Shown here: one piece after another, positions 43,137-53,080 of the stretch
Position numbering within the stretch: the first letter of the stretch is position 1
How the letters are laid out: the number at the start of each line of letters is the position of its first letter
From: Tetraselmis striata
Lineage: Eukaryota > Chlorophyta > Chlorodendrophyceae > Chlorodendrales > Chlorodendraceae
Direction of reading: 5' to 3'
DNA length: 64,000 nt
Assembly (NCBI GenBank): GCA_006384855.1
Contig: VCJN01002403.1
Location: 98,525 to 162,524 of the forward strand
Program-made: the position numbers and the translations under genes
The notes under the pieces: generated by a model
Databases searched by the model: none
Seen by the model: the letters and a program-made list of their open reading frames with translations, nothing else
What the model was told of the DNA's origin: nothing

Positions 43137-45874
43137 ATGGCGCTCCTCGCCCGCAGGCTGGCGCCTGCCGCGGCACCCTCCCTCACCGGCCTCCTCTGCG
43201 CGGCGGCACAGCACCAACCTGCCGCCTGGGCCGGTGCAGCCCGGCGCTGGTACGCCGCAGGTGGGACCTCCCGCCGACAGTCCACTTGGTACATATAGGG
43301 GGCGAAGCGTGATCTTCTTCCCCCCCCCCCCCCCCCCGGGTGGTTGCTGGTGGTTTTTGCCCCAGCCCTTGGACAGCACCCCCCCCCCCCCCCCCCCCCC
43401 CCTTCAGCCCCTCCCGCCCAGTTCCCGCCCCGCATTTACCAACCGTCAACAGTGACCTCCCCCTGTCCCACTTGACGGTGCCAGGGGGCAACGTCGTCGA
43501 AGTCTTCAGCGACGAGCAGTACAAGGCCGCCATCGCCTCAGGTACGGGAGGCCCAATGCACATGTTGCGCCCCTGGTGCACATACAGGTGCCGGCGCACC
43601 TACATTGATAACCCTTGTCATAAGCTTCAGATTGGGTCTGCATGCAACCTGTAAGACGATTCGCTGTAGATCCGCTGTGGTTTCGTTCACGGCTGCCCTC
43701 TGGCAGGCATGGCAGCTCCTGGTTTGGAGTGTTACCGCACCGGCACGCGTACCGTGCTGGGTTAAGGAGAGGTCGGAACAACTGGGAAGGTCATGGGGGG
43801 GGGGGGGGGGGGGGGGGTGTTGCTCACCGCTGATGGCTCGGCCTGCAGGGGAGCTGGTGGTGGCAGACTTCACCGCGGCTTGGTGCGGCCCTTGTGAGTG
43901 CCCCCACCACCACCGCCACCCCTCCCCTCCCATCATAGCCATCACATCCACCGCGCTGCATGCCCTGCCGCATCCCCCTCGCCCCGCCCGCGGCGCTGCC
44001 TGAGGCCCTCGCCCCGCGGGGATGCTGCGCGGCAGGCCAGAAGATGGCGCCCTTTTTCGAGCAGATGAGCGTGGACAACCCCGCGGTGCAGTGCCCCCCC
44101 CCCCGCCCGCCACCTGCCCGCCCGCCCGGGATGGCCTCGTGCTGGGGGGCTGCCGGACAGCGGGGTTGCAGCCATCCGCTGTCTCAATGCACTTGCCGCG
44201 CCGTGCAGGCGAAGTTCCTCAAGCTGGACATCGACAGCGAGGCGCTGCAGGAGAGCGTGCAGGCGGAGCAGATCTCGGCTGTGGTGCGCCCGCCTCCCCC
44301 CTCCCCCCTCCCCCCTCCCACTGTGCGTTTCTTTTCGCACCCCATCCCACCCCACCCCATCCCTCCATTCCCTGTCCAACAGCTTGGCGCTGCCGGGGCA
44401 ATGATGGTAACTCACGCCGGCACGGCCCCCGGAGTGCCGCAAGCGCCGTTGCGCCGGCGGGAGTACTGATATATACAATCGCAGGGGATACCTGAGCACC
44501 GCATCCACTCCACCCTTGCGAGGTCATACCCTGCAGCATGGGGGCAGCTCCATGAACACTCCACGCACTGTGAACCTTTGTTGTAGGCCTCGTGGTGGGC
44601 TTGCATGCGCATGTGCCACAGCCCCGCTGCAGTTGCGTGCGCATTTGACCCCTGGCAGGCAGGCAGGGCAGGGCAGGTTGTTATTTTTGTCGCAGTGTTC
44701 CCATTACGGGGCCGGCACACGTATACCCCAGCATTCCCGATTACCGATGCCGCCGGATGTTTCTCCGGCGACTGTGTGGTGGGACTGATGGCAAGCGGAG
44801 GCGGTACGTCGCAGCGCGCTTAGTGGAGCCGTCCATGGCGAGCTCCCACTTCCTCACCCAACGAGCACGCGCAACGGCACACGGGCGAGGCGCTTGTAGC
44901 GATGTCCGTGAACGCCACGCTACAAGGCTATTCCGGGCACCCAGACCTGCCGTGATTACTATACCCCGAAAAACGCCGTCTCGGGGGTTCCGCCCGTGAT
45001 CGTCTGTCACTATATATCCCCCCCCCCCCCCCCTTTTCCCCAAGAGGAAACAATTAATTAGATCGCCAACAGTGTGAGAAGACTCCAGAAGGAACAATGG
45101 CGCCACGTCGCGAGAAATTTGTACGAGCTGAGAAACGATGCTCGTTGGCCGTATCAAGCCGAGCAGGTGGTGAACGAAAATCTAGTTCAGTGTATCGGCC
45201 CACAAGTAGCGGGTGACCCGCCTGTTGACAATGGAACTCGTTTTCTTAACAAGCGAATCACCGTCGAACCTGACATTGGTCGTCCATTCGTCCGTCGTAT
45301 AGAATATTCGAGGTGGCTTTGCACTTGCGGGGTGAATGGTATCGTGCCGCCGTTACCTATGTCGCAACGCAAGTTGTCCACTCGGCAATCATCGATACAT
45401 GATCGGATGTGTATCGAGCCGTTACGACTTCCGGTATCATGATAAACAAGAATGATCCCAATGTACTTGTGACGATACCGTTTCGTTTCGATACTATGGA
45501 ATTGCCCCTATGCGAGGCTGTCATTAACTATCTCTCTGCCGACATGACGACGGAGTTGGGCACGTGCGCACCCGACGAAATGGTATGCGACCAAGGGGAA
45601 GGGAGCGCGGGGGTACAAGCGCTCAGCAGTGTCTGCTGTCATACGATTGATTGACGTGTCTGATGCCCTCCAACCACGTACCGATCCATGTAAGGTCTCT
45701 CTCCCTCCCTCCCCTCTCTCTCTCTCTCGCTTTCTCTCATTGATTGATTCGGCATGCTCTGCCGCCGCTGCCGCGCAGCCGACGTTTGTTCTGTACAAAA
45801 ACAAGGCCAAGGTCAAGACGATCACGGGGGCGGACACCCGGGCGCTGATGACCGCCGTGGAGGAGCACGCCTGA
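43137..45874 (+). CDS. Thioredoxin, probably mitochondrial or organellar
   Basis: Six exons: 43137-43260, 43485-43541, 43849-43893, 44036-44085, 44209-44283, 45779-45874; phases agree and the stop is TGA at 45872. Thioredoxins reduce disulfides through a CxxC pair. Exon 1 (MALLARRLAPAAAPS ... AARRWYAAG) is a basic, Ala- and Arg-rich presequence typical of mitochondrial import. The core shows ELVVADFTAAWCGPCQKMAP with the WCGPC active site, KFLKLDIDSEAL, and ISAVPTFVLYKNKAKVKTI with the cis-Pro. The codon of the second active-site Cys is split by intron 3 (T/GC). The length is about 149 residues including the presequence, right for the family. Intron 5 is 1.5 kb and holds repeats. The exact class (o-type or other) is not fixed by sequence. 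Confidence 0.9.
43675..43755 (+). repeat. Dispersed intronic repeat, copy 2
   Basis: CCCTCTGGCAGGCATGGCAG ... TTACCGCACCGGCACGCG in intron 2 of the thioredoxin gene. Confidence 0.55.
44645..44735 (+). repeat. Dispersed intronic repeat, copy 3
   Basis: CATTTGACCCCTGGCAGGCA ... CGCAGTGTTCCCATTACGG in intron 5 of the thioredoxin gene. It is the closest relative of the copy at 63.7 kb. Confidence 0.6.
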
Positions 45875-47750
45875 GCCCCTGTCGGGCGGCGTGAGGCACA
45901 GTCCCGCGTGGCCCCACCTGGTAGATGAGCGCCGCCGGCGGGCCATGCGTAGACAGGGCGCATTTGCCTCGGGCGGCTCCCAACATTTGGCTGGAGAGAA
46001 ACGATCAGAGGCCTCTGATACCTCGGGATCCGGCAATACGGAGCACTGGGATGTGAGCGCGCCATCATTGGGTGCGCCTGTGATGTAACCGGCGCCTTCC
46101 AGGGAAAGGCAAAGGATGGAGGGGGAGGGGTAGTACTAGCAAAGAGTAGCGACTCGCTTATCAAGAGTGGTCGACTTATCCAATTGAACGCACCACTGTA
46201 CTGATTTCGGCCTCAGGAAGCAAAAGTGCGCGTTTTACCTTAAAAAGAGGCGTTTTCAAGTCATCATGGCTGATATGCCAAGTTGCATATCATTCAGTTT
46301 TGATCCGTTTTCTACATTTATACAATACATGCACGACACGGAGCAACAAGTGGAAAATATTACCATGTGGAGCGGTTCAATGGCGGTAAGCATGCGCCGA
46401 GTGCACACATGAAACGGCCACCTCGTGCGTCGGTTTCGCCACCGTCCCGCAGGTCGGCATGGGCAACTCGTCACATCATTTTCAGTCACATTTGAGTGTT
46501 TGTTTTTCAACCATCCATTGACAGAACCCTCAGTAGGCTGCGAGATCAAGGGGCATTGAGACGGCGGGAGAGTGTAGTCATGTGGTCGCGCGTTTGTTTG
46601 GAGCGACATGCGCCGTGCACAGCGGTGCCGGTAGCGCGTTTGGGCCGGCGCCCTCGTACGCACGTAATTACCCCTGTGTGAAAAACTTTAACGTGTACTA
46701 GTGCCATTGATGCCACTGTGCTGCAACATGGCCACGCGGTCTACAGTGGGCCCACCCATTGCACTTATTTGTAGACCCTATGCAGGTTGGTTAGGGATGG
46801 GACCTTTTCAAATACTGCTCGGCAAAGACAGCTTGCCAAGAGAAAGAGCGCTTTATTCATTTGTAACAATGTCAAACTTCAAATATAGGACCCTCGACAA
46901 CAATCCAATTCGACGACATTGCGGTATCGAATTCTGTGGGGCAAGCGATCCATTGGGTCAAGCGGCGCTTGCATGGCACCCTGCCCATCGTGTGCCTCAG
47001 CATCCCTCCCTGCTCACTCATCCTTGCTGCCTACCATTACACACCATGCGGGCACAACCCAATCACATGACGTCCAAATACGCTTGACTACAACTAGCAT
47101 TGTAGGTTGTGACGACAGCGGCGGGTAGGGCGCTTTTGACTCGGCCGTCAAACATCGCGAAGTAATCCAAAGATCGCCCAAGATCGACCCAAAGATCGCC
47201 AAGATCTCCGTAACCGCCCCACATGCCATGGGCAGTCGGCGAAAGTTGCGCGGAGTCCCTCTGCTGCGGAGGGCAAAGTAAAGGAAAAGGAAAAAATGAA
47301 GCGTTGAAGGAAACTAGTACTAAGGAGATGAGTGTTACAATATTAGAAAAATAGGCCCGAGTCCCGTGGCAAGCCCGCCTGTTGCTCATGGGGGGGGGGG
47401 GGGGGGGGGGTTCCCTCTCGGCGGTTTTTCATCAGGAGACGAGGACTGGAGCGGGTTGATATCAAACCAAGCTCGCACTGCACCGAAACTCTGGAGTTTC
47501 CTGCAGTACTTAAGGACTGCAGTGATTCCCCGGTCTCGTGCAGCAGAGCTGCTCAGCAGAATCTGGCCCCTGCTCGCTAGATCCTACCGTTAACCTTGGT
47601 AGCCCCGAGCTGCTCGCTCAGCTGCTCGCAGTTCCCACCCACTGCCCACCGCCCATCACTTCTTGCCGGGTTCCACATCACTTAGTCGCTAAGTGATGAT
47701 GACAACTCCAGTAGCGACTACTATTCCGCATGTAGTCAACGCACAACCTG
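45875..47750. other. No gene recognised
   Basis: Contains a G-tract of about 20 nt near 47390-47410 and unconvincing ORFs. Confidence 0.4.
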
Positions 47751-48248
47751 TTGGAGTCAGCCAGCACTTCACCACCATTGCCACCCCCTGCCACCATGAT
47801 GACGTCTGGAGACACAACGTTTCTCTCCGCCGGCGGAGAAAGCCTTCCTACGGAGAATAATGGGCCGCCTCAGGACCTTCCCCTACTGCAGGGGCCGCCC
47901 TTTCGCTACTATGTGACGTGCGTCAGGTTGTCGTCAGCCGAGGATGAGGTCAATGGCGGTTTCAAGGCAGGCGGGCCGTTGACCTATCCTCATGCACGCC
48001 TCATCGCTCTCGACAACACCGAACGAGAGGCAGTGCAAGGGGTGGACGTGTACACGTTCCTGGAGGACGCCGAAGACTCGACGGACGAGGGCTACGAAGC
48101 ACGTTTCGTGTGCATGTGGGGTAACGAGCAGCTGGTGGCAGTTGGTTTCCGCTTAGCTGCTGGCGATAGATTCCAGCTCTACACCCGCCCGACCGCGGTC
48201 TCACGTATGTCATATCGACTTCGGCGCCTAGACAAGGCAGTGCCGTGA
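47751..48248 (+). CDS. Hypothetical protein
   Basis: 165 codons with balanced composition: PPFRYYVTCVRLSSAEDEVN, then LIALDNTEREAVQGVDVYTF and YEARFVCMWGNEQLVAVGFR. An internal Met at residue 16 or 17 (MMTSGD) is a possible start. No family was recognised. It may be the first exon of a gene continuing at 48372-48844, or part of an unrecognised mobile element. Confidence 0.4.
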   Translation: MESASTSPPLPPPATMMTSGDTTFLSAGGESLPTENNGPPQDLPLLQGPPFRYYVTCVRLSSAEDEVNGGFKAGGPLTYPHARLIALDNTEREAVQGVDVYTFLEDAEDSTDEGYEARFVCMWGNEQLVAVGFRLAAGDRFQLYTRPTAVSRMSYRLRRLDKAVP

Positions 48249-48371
48249 AAGCTTCCACTGTCGGCATAACGGCGCCGGGCGGCACGGGTAGGAAGCGGGC
48301 TGAACGCGCTATCCCAAGAACCACTCCTCCCGTCCGTTCCGTCCAGCCATGCAGACTAGTACATCGTCTTA

Positions 48372-48844
48372 TTGTGTGATGAATTCATCCAAGTCGACGA
48401 CCCCCTTGTCCCCAGCCCCCCACTACACCCACCACGAGCAGCGCTACTGAAACAACCGTTCGAAAAAGCCATCGCGTCGTTCTACCCCATCGATGGTGTT
48501 TCTGGGTTGCCCATGTTAGACGACGAGATCCCTGAGTATACACTAAGGGCCACATAATCAAGCGGCTCAAGGAGCTCGCGGTGGCCTGCACCGGCTGTCC
48601 GTACGGCCGTATCCCCAGCCAGCCCACCGACGCCACCCTGCGCAAGCAGATTAAAAAGGCGGCTCGCAGCCGCAAGGGGGCCTGGCCGCACTCCAAGAAG
48701 TGGGCGGAGAAAAAGGTTGAGGGCATCCGCCAGCTATGGAAATCGTCGTGGTGGGGCAAGTTTCGCAGACTCGGTGCGAGACGGCACGTCCGACCACCCA
48801 CACCCCGCCCCTACTTTATCGAGACCCAGGAGGCTACGCGTTGA
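48372..48844 (+). CDS. Hypothetical coding segments downstream of 47.75-kb ORF
   Basis: Two frames carry plausible protein: KQPFEKAIASFYPIDGVSGL (to 48557), and a basic segment TDATLRKQIKKAARSRKGAW followed by KKWAEKKVEGIRQLWKSSWW (48581-48844). They overlap around 48540 with a frame change. No family was recognised; a Lys-rich DNA- or RNA-binding tail is only a possibility. Confidence 0.3.
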
Positions 48845-48849
48845 TAAGC

Positions 48850-49974
48850 AATGCTCTCTCCCCAGCGGATAAAGGCGATGCCAACCCTACCATAACCCAT
48901 GCCGTGAAAGGTGAGTCCGAGATTTCAGTGCAGTTGGTGCTGGCTTATGCTTGCACGCGTGCTGCCTTATGCATGTGTTGACGACATCACAACGACTGAA
49001 TTATTTGTTTTTCGTAATTTCAATTTAGGTCCGGCATCGACATGAACGGCAACCCACTGCATGAGCAATCTACTGGCCCCAACCCCCTCCACCGTTCAGT
49101 CGTCCAGTCGTCCGCCCCCCCCCCCCCCCCCCCCTCGCCCCTGCTACATGGTACGGCCAACATGCAAACGGTTTTAGCTGGGCGTGTGTTGTGACCTCCA
49201 ACTTCGTTGATACGGCGAGGATGCAAGCTTGGCGTCAACAAAACCAAACACATCTCCGAGCGGCAGCAGCAGCCGAGCAGCCCGCGAGCAGCGAGCACCT
49301 TAGCTGCGTGGGCAGCGGATGGCATGCATGGTGCTGGACAACACCATCACACTACCACCCCACAAAGCCCCGGCCACTACATGAGCGAGGCATGCCGGGC
49401 AGAAGAGGCCCGCGGCAGCGCAGCCCCTGGGCAGTAGTAGGCCGCCCCGCCGCGGTGGCGGTCGCGGGCACTAGAGGTCCCATGTAATTACATTTTCTGG
49501 TTTGTTTATCAGTGCTTTCGCACAGTGTCCAACCTTACCTGCATAAAACTGAAAGTGACCGAGACTCACCTATCAAATTTCCAGATAATTAGGATTAAGC
49601 GTGCGCAAATGCGTTCAACTACAGTTAAGCAGCTCCACCATAATCGGCTGTTGGGTTGGCAACATCCAGCATGGCGCTTCTGCTTGCTCTGATAGAACCT
49701 CAAACCAGCCGCCGCTCGCGTGAATTTATTTCCGCTGTCTTTATCACGTTATCAGTATGTGGCGAACAGTACTGCAACTCCCGCCCGTTATCCGTACGTT
49801 TGAACCCCCGCGACTACTCGCGAGTAGTCGCGGAGTAATTATTTCGCTTATATACCGCCGCGCTTAGTAGTGATCTTCTAGAATATCACAAAGTACTGTA
49901 CTCGTACCACTGCTCCCGCCGTACCTTTGTATATAGTGACGACTCGCGACTTTTCGTGCCCTTCTCGTCACGCT
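48850..49974. other. No gene recognised
   Basis: One C-tract near 49116-49134, otherwise unremarkable. Confidence 0.4.
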
Positions 49975-49988
49975 ACTCTCTAGTACTC

Positions 49989-50679
49989 TCTAGGCCGGCC
50001 GATGTTGGGCTTTTCGGGTATGGCGGTATCCGCGGAAACACGGTTGCTATCGATACCACCATTGCCCCCATCCTCGGCGTGTCAAGCTCGGATCCAACGA
50101 CTGCTTTGAGGGCTGCAGAGCGCCACAAAATCCAGAAGTATGACGAGGGTGTCCGAAACGCCGCCGGCATGCTTCGCTTTGTTCCATTCGCCGTTTCCGA
50201 GTTCGGCTCGCTGGCCCCGCATGCCGAGGCTTTCTTGGTGGAGCTCGCGAAAGCTAGCCACACACACACTGGCCAAAAAATCGGCCAGCTCTTGTCTGCG
50301 TGGCGCCGCCGTTTCTCCTTGCTCATCAACATGGCACATGCAGACAACGTTCTTGGCGGGGTCGCGTCCGCGCGTGCGGCACGTGATGGTACTCCTGCGC
50401 CTGCGTCGCGTCGCTCGTCGGCATGTGTTGCTATGACCCGGGTCATTGGCTGCAAGCGTCCTCGCCGCAGCTGATAGCTTACCCCGGGGCGGGGGTCCCT
50501 TTGGTCCCTGGCAGCTAAGTGATTTCGTGGTTCCCTTGGCTCCTTCTTGGTTCTTGGCTCCATGTCCTCCTGCTCGACCTTGGTTTCATGCTCATGTCTC
50601 TCTTTTGCTGGCAACCTTTCACAGTTGACGTTAGTTCTGTTTGTAGTGCGCTTTTGTGAAAGCCCTTATGTAATTAAAA
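49989..50679 (+). mobile_element. Truncated retroelement 3' end, copy 2, with 14-bp target duplication
   Basis: ACTCTCTAGTACTC occurs at 49975-49988 and again at 50680-50693, flanking the insert. The insert ends in TTATGTAATTAAAA. This is the mark of target-primed reverse transcription, so a non-LTR retroelement machinery placed it. The ORF ends at 50474 and is nearly identical to copy 1 at 18.3-19.0 kb (GNTVAIDTTIAPILG ... FVPFAVSEFGSLAPHAEAF). Both copies begin at GGCCGGCCGATG, so the 5' truncation point is the same. Confidence 0.8.
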
Positions 50680-50693
50680 ACTCTCTAGTACTC

Positions 50694-53080
50694 ATAAATA
50701 AGAGCAAGACATCGCTGCCGTACACATGCCTCCAGCCTGAAATAAAGTACTGCGGCGTTTACCGGTTAAGGGGTGTAAAGCGTGCCACACACATGCGCTT
50801 ATTCGCGCTTACTATTTGGTAGGCGCGGTTGAGCGGACCCCGTTTCGACGAGTGTGAAGGCCAAGCATGGTGCAAAATCACGAAGGCGTCGAGGACCGCC
50901 GACACAATGAGCAAATGCATGCCCGCTCATTATTTGTATGCTTTCTTGAAGAGCTGACGTTTGAACAAACGTATGTACTAACTGCTGCTAACTAACTAAC
51001 TAACTTTTCTAACTAAATGTGCTGCTGCCTTGGCAATGTGTCGTTCATGACGAGCTTCGCTCTCTCCACCCGTGACATGGTCAAGCAAGTCACTAAGCGG
51101 TTGCAGAAGAAGCACATACAAGCCCAAGATATTGGAGGAAGATGGAATCGTCAAGATAATCAGTCCAAGCCCCAAGCAGGTGTCGTATTAGCTTTCCCCC
51201 AAGCACCATCACCATGCAACTAGTCTGCACTACTCGCTACTGGTATGTTCCTTCTCGTCCTTCTGTATTGCACCGCTGTATTATATATAGCGCAATGTCT
51301 AGCGCTAGCGCTCACTTCTCCATGTAATGGCTGCTTTTGCAAGATTGCTTGAGGCGCCAAGCGAAGGTCCAACATCGGGATTTGGCTGCTAGCCACGATG
51401 ACAAGCACTACGGCGCGGAATACTGCTAAAGTGCTTCAAGCAAGCGAACATGCATGATGTACGACGATGTAATTGCGAAATACATACCGGATAGCGCAGA
51501 GCTTATGTCTGTGCTGTTCAAGGCGGTGGATGACAAAGCAAAGGTACACACACACACACACACACACACATGCGTTGTTGCTCTTGATCAGATTTTGTTC
51601 TTAAGGGTGCATTATGTATGATAGATCACTGACTCATTTTAACAAGCAACATATTGGGATAACACATGTCAATATATATATCGGCGATCCACGCAAGCCG
51701 GTGCTGCTTCGGAGGCCGGGGACGGACATCGATTATACCAACCGACGTCACTTACTCCCTGCCCTCTGACCACGACTTCGAATATGTCTCCTTCACACCT
51801 AGTGTGACACTGGATGTGGAAGTCAATGATGGCATGGAAGAGGATGAGAGGCTGGCTAGCTTCTACGGAGCAAGTGACCCCCTTCCACATCCGCCCCCTC
51901 TTGTGCCCCCCCCCCCCCCCCTCTCCTCGTGTTCTAACCCTCTCGCCCTTTTCAGTTCCCCGGCAAGCATTGCCGCCGTCATCCTCAATAAGGACAATGC
52001 ACAACACCAAGGCGGCTAGGAAGGCCGCAAGGGCTGCGAAGCAACAGCAGAACGACAACGAGAAGCGGGGCCAGCAGCCAGCAACGGAGCAATCCGCAGC
52101 TAGCAACGAGGAGCTAGCAGCCGGTAGCTGAGGTGCTCGTAAGAACACGAGGAGCCATCAACAAAATGCCACGGGCGCAGCATGCATGCGCCATTCACAC
52201 AGAGTCATGAGGCGCAGTGGTGCCGTAGATGCGCTTGTATTGATGAGTAGCAAGTCGCATGTATGGTAGGTTGCACACCAAGCGGGAGGGTCGGGGGTTT
52301 CATCATGTAACGTTGAACACTCTCAATTACAATGACGATGCATTCCCATATGCCCCTAGAGGCATCGCAGCACCAACAACATGCCCCTACCCCCTTCCAT
52401 GCCCCCCGCCCCTCGAGGCTGCAGAGCACCAGCAATACGCCAGAGGCACCCTGGGGCCAGTACTCACACCTGCATAACAGACAAAAACTATATGGTTTGG
52501 GAACTGTAGTACATTAGTACTACTTACCGTCCAGCAGTCAAGTACTGTACAGCAAGGGGGGGGGGGGGGGGGGGGGGGGGGGCACCGAAATAAATAACTG
52601 TCGTAAATTTCTGGGTGATCATACAGTATCAATAGTCGCTGTAGAGGACCTTTCTGATTGCCTTTTATTTTGGTGATTTCCGATATCGCCTTCTGCTGCT
52701 AGCTCATGTAATTATCATACAGTATCAATATACAGGTACAGGTACGATGCCAGCAGCGCAGTCCTCTGCAGCAGTAGCAGGATACCACCAGCAGGCTGCC
52801 AGCGCAGTACCCGCAATCGCGTCTCGCAGTGAGCTCGAGCAAGCTTCGACTGGGCACGGTTGCAGAAAGGAGCAAAGCCCTCGCGTAGACTGCTGCTGAC
52901 GCTGCATCCAGATGATGATGGTCTGCCGCGGCGTCGGTGCTCTGTGTCCGCGCCGGATGATGGAAATAGGCCGTTAAATTGGTAATCACCGCAGTAGAAA
53001 GGACGTCAGGGCGCCCGGCGGCGAGGGCGTGGCGTTGGGCAGACCGACCGCGGGTTGGCAGGGGCGTCAGTGCAGGTGCC
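50694..53080. other. Mostly no gene recognised; possible small exons and repeats
   Basis: Includes (CA)n at 51545-51570, a C-tract near 51907, a G-tract of about 27 nt at 52556-52582, and the inverted partner of 35.5 kb at 52634-52717. Confidence 0.4.
51454..52131 (+). CDS. Hypothetical small gene, exon structure uncertain
   Basis: A possible first exon at 51454-51543 (MMYDDVIAKYIPDSAELMSV ... KAK, then GTACAC). Later segments are DVTYSLPSDHDFEYVSFTPS then VTLDVEVNDGMEEDERLASF, and an Ala/Lys/Gln-rich end (KAARKAARAAKQQQND ... ELAAGS) with a stop at 52131. Frames do not join without unverified introns. No family was recognised. Confidence 0.2.

Noticed and set aside
45074-45442. 122-residue ORF (MRRLQKEQWRHVARN) inside intron 5 of the thioredoxin gene
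   Set aside because: No recognised domain and no splice or repeat support; treated as intronic. It could be an old mobile-element fragment.
48372-48801. Minus-strand 138-residue ORF
   Set aside because: Shadow of the Lys-rich plus-strand frame; no motif.
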